DNA of 14,799 nucleotides, taken from positions 1-14,799 of the forward strand of contig JAFOIR010000381.1 in assembly GCA_017420625.1 (NCBI GenBank). The letters are read 5' to 3'. The notes beneath the pieces are model-generated. The model saw only the letters and a list, made by a program, of their open reading frames with translations, did not search any database and had not been told where the DNA came from. Each line of letters starts with the position of its first letter. The first letter of the stretch is position 1. Below, piece by piece: positions 13,077-14,799 of the stretch. The DNA is from Bacillota bacterium (GTDB lineage: Bacteria > Bacillota_A > Clostridia > Lachnospirales > Bianqueaceae). A program made the position numbers and the translations under genes.

Positions 13077-14423
13077 GGAGGTTCTTCGATAATAGATCAG
13101 TGTCAGCAGGGAACAGACCAGCCAACCGGCCGGATATCCCATCGCAATGGGAATGATTTCATTGGAAATGTAGTTTGCCATGATAAAGAGATAGGCCTGG
13201 CGGAAAACGACAAAACTGCCCAGCATGATGATCATGGGCGCTTTTGAGTTGCCGGCACCTCTGAGTGCACCGGCATAGATCTGATTCACGCAGCAAAGTA
13301 CATAGAACGGACTCATCCAGATAAGCAGTTTCGCACCATATTCGACGACTTCCGGTTTCGCATTGAAAAATGCGACAAGAGGTCTTGCAAAAATCAGCAC
13401 CGGAACCATGAGGATCACTGTTGCGACACACGAAAGCAAAAGACTGATGCGGATACCCTTCTTTGCGCGATCCGGCAGATTGGCGCCAAGATTCTGTCCC
13501 ACAAACGTGGTGGATGAAAGTGCCAGTGACTGCATCGGCAGCAAAATCAGCTGGTCGATCTTCGCATAGGCTGTCCATCCGGACATGCAGTCTGCACCAA
13601 AGAAGTTGATATAGGACTGAACAAAGATATTGGAGAACGAAGTAATCGCCATCTGAATGGCGGCAGGAATACCTACACGAATGATCTTCTTCATCTCATC
13701 CATATGGATCTTCAGCTGAGAGAACATCACCCGAATGGATGAATGGGCCCTCATCAGCACATACAGAGTTAGCAGTGCGGATAGGAGCTGAGCAATGACT
13801 GTTGCCAGTGCAACGCCTTCCACGCCCATATGGAATCCAAGAACAAATACCAGGTCCAGCACCGTATTGATCACTGCTGAAACGATCAGAAAGTAGAATG
13901 GTCTTTGCGAATCACCGACTGCCCTCAGAATGCCGGCACCCATATTATAAACCATCAGCCCGACAATACCGCCGAAATAGATTCTCAGATACATGAGAGA
14001 CTCCGGGAAAACATTTTCCGGTGTCTTCATCATATGGAGCATCGCTGGCGCGATCACAATGCCAAGAACGGTAAAGATCACAGCAAGAATAAAGGTCATC
14101 ATCATGGAAGTATGAACGGTATCCGACACTTCCTGATCACGGCGGGCACCATAATACTGCGAAATAACGACACCAGCGCCTGATGCCAGACCCATAAAGA
14201 TACCGATCAGCATATTGATGATCGGGCCAACGGTTCCTACGGCAGCAAAGGCTTCAGAACTGACATAGTTGCCCACCACCCATGTATCCACTGTATTATA
14301 GAGCTGCTGGAAAATATTTCCGATCAGAAGCGGAAGCGCAAACTGAATCAGATGCCTGCTGATATTTCCCTCCGTCATATTGGTTTCCCGCCTGGATTTG
14401 CGGGAAAGAAAATGAATTGCCAT
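13050..14423 (-). CDS. MATE-family efflux transporter, 457 aa
   Basis: A cation-coupled multidrug and toxin extrusion type exporter in the cytoplasmic membrane, with about 12 hydrophobic segments in two halves, as usual for the family. The N-terminal segment LPLLIGNIFQQLYNTVDTWVVGNYV (30-54) is the classic clostridial MATE opening; its Asp46 is the conserved N-lobe acidic residue. GLASGAGVVISQYYGARR (78-95) is the matching conserved loop. Substrate unknown. The ATG at 14423 follows an AAGGAAG ribosome site with 7-nt spacing; an internal ATG at 14378 is a weaker alternative. It has a perfect consensus promoter. The 3' end overlaps the araC gene by 27 bp tail-to-tail, and I see no intrinsic terminator there. 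Confidence 0.93.
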   Translation of the reverse strand: MAIHFLSRKSRRETNMTEGNISRHLIQFALPLLIGNIFQQLYNTVDTWVVGNYVSSEAFAAVGTVGPIINMLIGIFMGLASGAGVVISQYYGARRDQEVSDTVHTSMMMTFILAVIFTVLGIVIAPAMLHMMKTPENVFPESLMYLRIYFGGIVGLMVYNMGAGILRAVGDSQRPFYFLIVSAVINTVLDLVFVLGFHMGVEGVALATVIAQLLSALLTLYVLMRAHSSIRVMFSQLKIHMDEMKKIIRVGIPAAIQMAITSFSNIFVQSYINFFGADCMSGWTAYAKIDQLILLPMQSLALSSTTFVGQNLGANLPDRAKKGIRISLLLSCVATVILMVPVLIFARPLVAFFNAKPEVVEYGAKLLIWMSPFYVLCCVNQIYAGALRGAGNSKAPMIIMLGSFVVFRQAYLFIMANYISNEIIPIAMGYPAGWLVCSLLTLIYYRRTSLTATRLVE

Positions 14424-14463
14424 GATGAATCTTCCTTTTTAAAAGAACGTTAAAATCTTATAT

Positions 14464-14492
14464 ATTATAGGACCATATTTCCGCTGTGTCAA
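14464..14492 (-). promoter_or_regulatory. Perfect consensus promoter of the MATE gene
   Basis: On the - strand TTGACA (bases 14487-14492) and TATAAT (14464-14469) are separated by 17 bp. The start lies near 14457, leaving a leader of about 34 nt. An imperfect inverted repeat, ACACAT (14508-14513) with ATGTGT (14520-14525), lies just upstream. Confidence 0.85.
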
Positions 14493-14531
14493 CCCATCTG
14501 CAGATAGACACATACAGCGATGTGTATCCGC

Positions 14532-14563
14532 TGAAGGTTATAAAAAATCCCGGGGTCATCCCC
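14532..14563. terminator. Strong bidirectional intrinsic terminator
   Basis: ATCCCGGGG (14537-14545) pairs with CCCCGGGAT (14550-14558) around a TCAT loop, flanked by A6 (14532-14537) and T6 (14558-14563). It would end the - gene stopping at 14595, just upstream of the MATE promoter. Confidence 0.92.
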
Positions 14564-14594
14564 GGGATTTTTTATGTTCGTATTGGTTTACGAA

Positions 14595-14799
14595 TTATTT
14601 GCCGATGAATCTGTCATGGCGAGCCTGATACTGATCAATGATCTGGCTCAGTCCAAGGCCATCAAGAGTCTCGACCATGGTCGGGATCTCGTCTACGCTG
14701 GACTGGCTCAGTGCCAGAGCAGAGATGAACTCCTGAGACTGTGTGGACAGGTCGGAGTATACACTGTTGTACAGAGCGGACTCTTCAGAAGTTGCAGCA
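14595..14799 (-). CDS. Partial C-terminus, probably an ABC-transporter extracellular solute-binding protein
   Basis: An open frame enters from the right edge on the - strand and stops at TAA (bases 14595-14597), giving 67 residues with no start inside the window. The end, LDGLGLSQIIDQYQARHDRF, resembles the C-terminal helix of large extracellular solute-binding lipoproteins (LplA/YtcQ type), which typically finish with a Gly-hydrophobic-x-x-Ile-Ile-x-x-x-Gln pattern. The preceding stretch is Ser-rich and amphipathic. Lipobox and ligand-binding parts are outside the window, so the assignment is tentative. The strong terminator at 14532-14563 closes this unit. Confidence 0.5.
   Translation of the reverse strand, partial: AATSEESALYNSVYSDLSTQSQEFISALALSQSSVDEIPTMVETLDGLGLSQIIDQYQARHDRFIGK

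Noticed and set aside
1..14799. CRISPR arrays, insertion sequences, tRNA/rRNA genes, riboswitches, attachment sites
   Set aside because: I saw no regularly spaced repeats, transposase motifs, structural RNA signatures or long leaders. All 5' leaders inferred here are under about 40 nt, too short for a riboswitch.

Overview
The window looks like an ordinary chromosomal segment of a low-to-mid GC Gram-positive anaerobe (Bacillota, probably Clostridia or Erysipelotrichia). This rests on the strong AGGAGG-type ribosome binding sites, the sigma70/sigmaA-type promoters with 17-bp spacers, a two-gene SUF-like Fe-S assembly pair, an NAD-type malic enzyme beginning with TTG, an SDR-type mannonate oxidoreductase and a CcdA-TlpA fusion. 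I cannot name the species. I see no phage, transposon, CRISPR, rRNA or tRNA signal.

Layout. (1) 1-697, +: the 3' part of an unrecognised protein with a TolB/WD40-like repeat hint. It is closed by a bidirectional terminator shared with the next operon. (2) 786-2470, -: a two-gene SUF-like minimal Fe-S cluster system (ATPase, then scaffold), read from its own promoter at 2508-2536. (3) 2552-3976, -: one polypeptide joining a CcdA-type membrane electron carrier to an extracytoplasmic thioredoxin-like domain through a long Ser/Glu linker, with a perfect consensus promoter. (4) 4165-7435, +: a probable malate operon: malic enzyme, 2-hydroxycarboxylate:cation symporter, and a small zinc-ribbon membrane protein of unknown role. 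It ends at a bidirectional terminator. (5) 7469-8386, -: an aldo/keto reductase whose promoter lies inside the upstream operon's terminator hairpin. (6) 8474-12046, -: a hexuronate-type operon: mannonate dehydratase, SDR mannonate/fructuronate oxidoreductase, and a cytoplasmic GH35/DUF5597-like glycosidase. (7) 12192-13076, +: a divergent AraC-family regulator. The shared intergenic region carries direct repeats placed to control both directions. (8) 13050-14423, -: a MATE exporter that overlaps the araC 3' end tail-to-tail, again with a perfect consensus promoter. (9) 14595-14799, -: the C-terminus of a gene running off the right edge, probably an ABC-transporter solute-binding lipoprotein.

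How the genes work together. The malate genes would import a 2-hydroxy dicarboxylate and turn malate into pyruvate, CO2 and NADH. The uxu-type operon would take fructuronate through mannonate to 2-keto-3-deoxygluconate. The unassigned glycosidase presumably releases a sugar that feeds this route, and the AraC protein is the likely sugar sensor. The uronate isomerase, KDG kinase and KDPG aldolase are not in the window.

I found no clearly undescribed multi-gene system. The points most worth a second look are the glycosidase tied to uxuA/uxuB, the promoter nested in a terminator at 8387-8453, the unknown third gene of the malate operon, and the changed substrate-site residues in the symporter.
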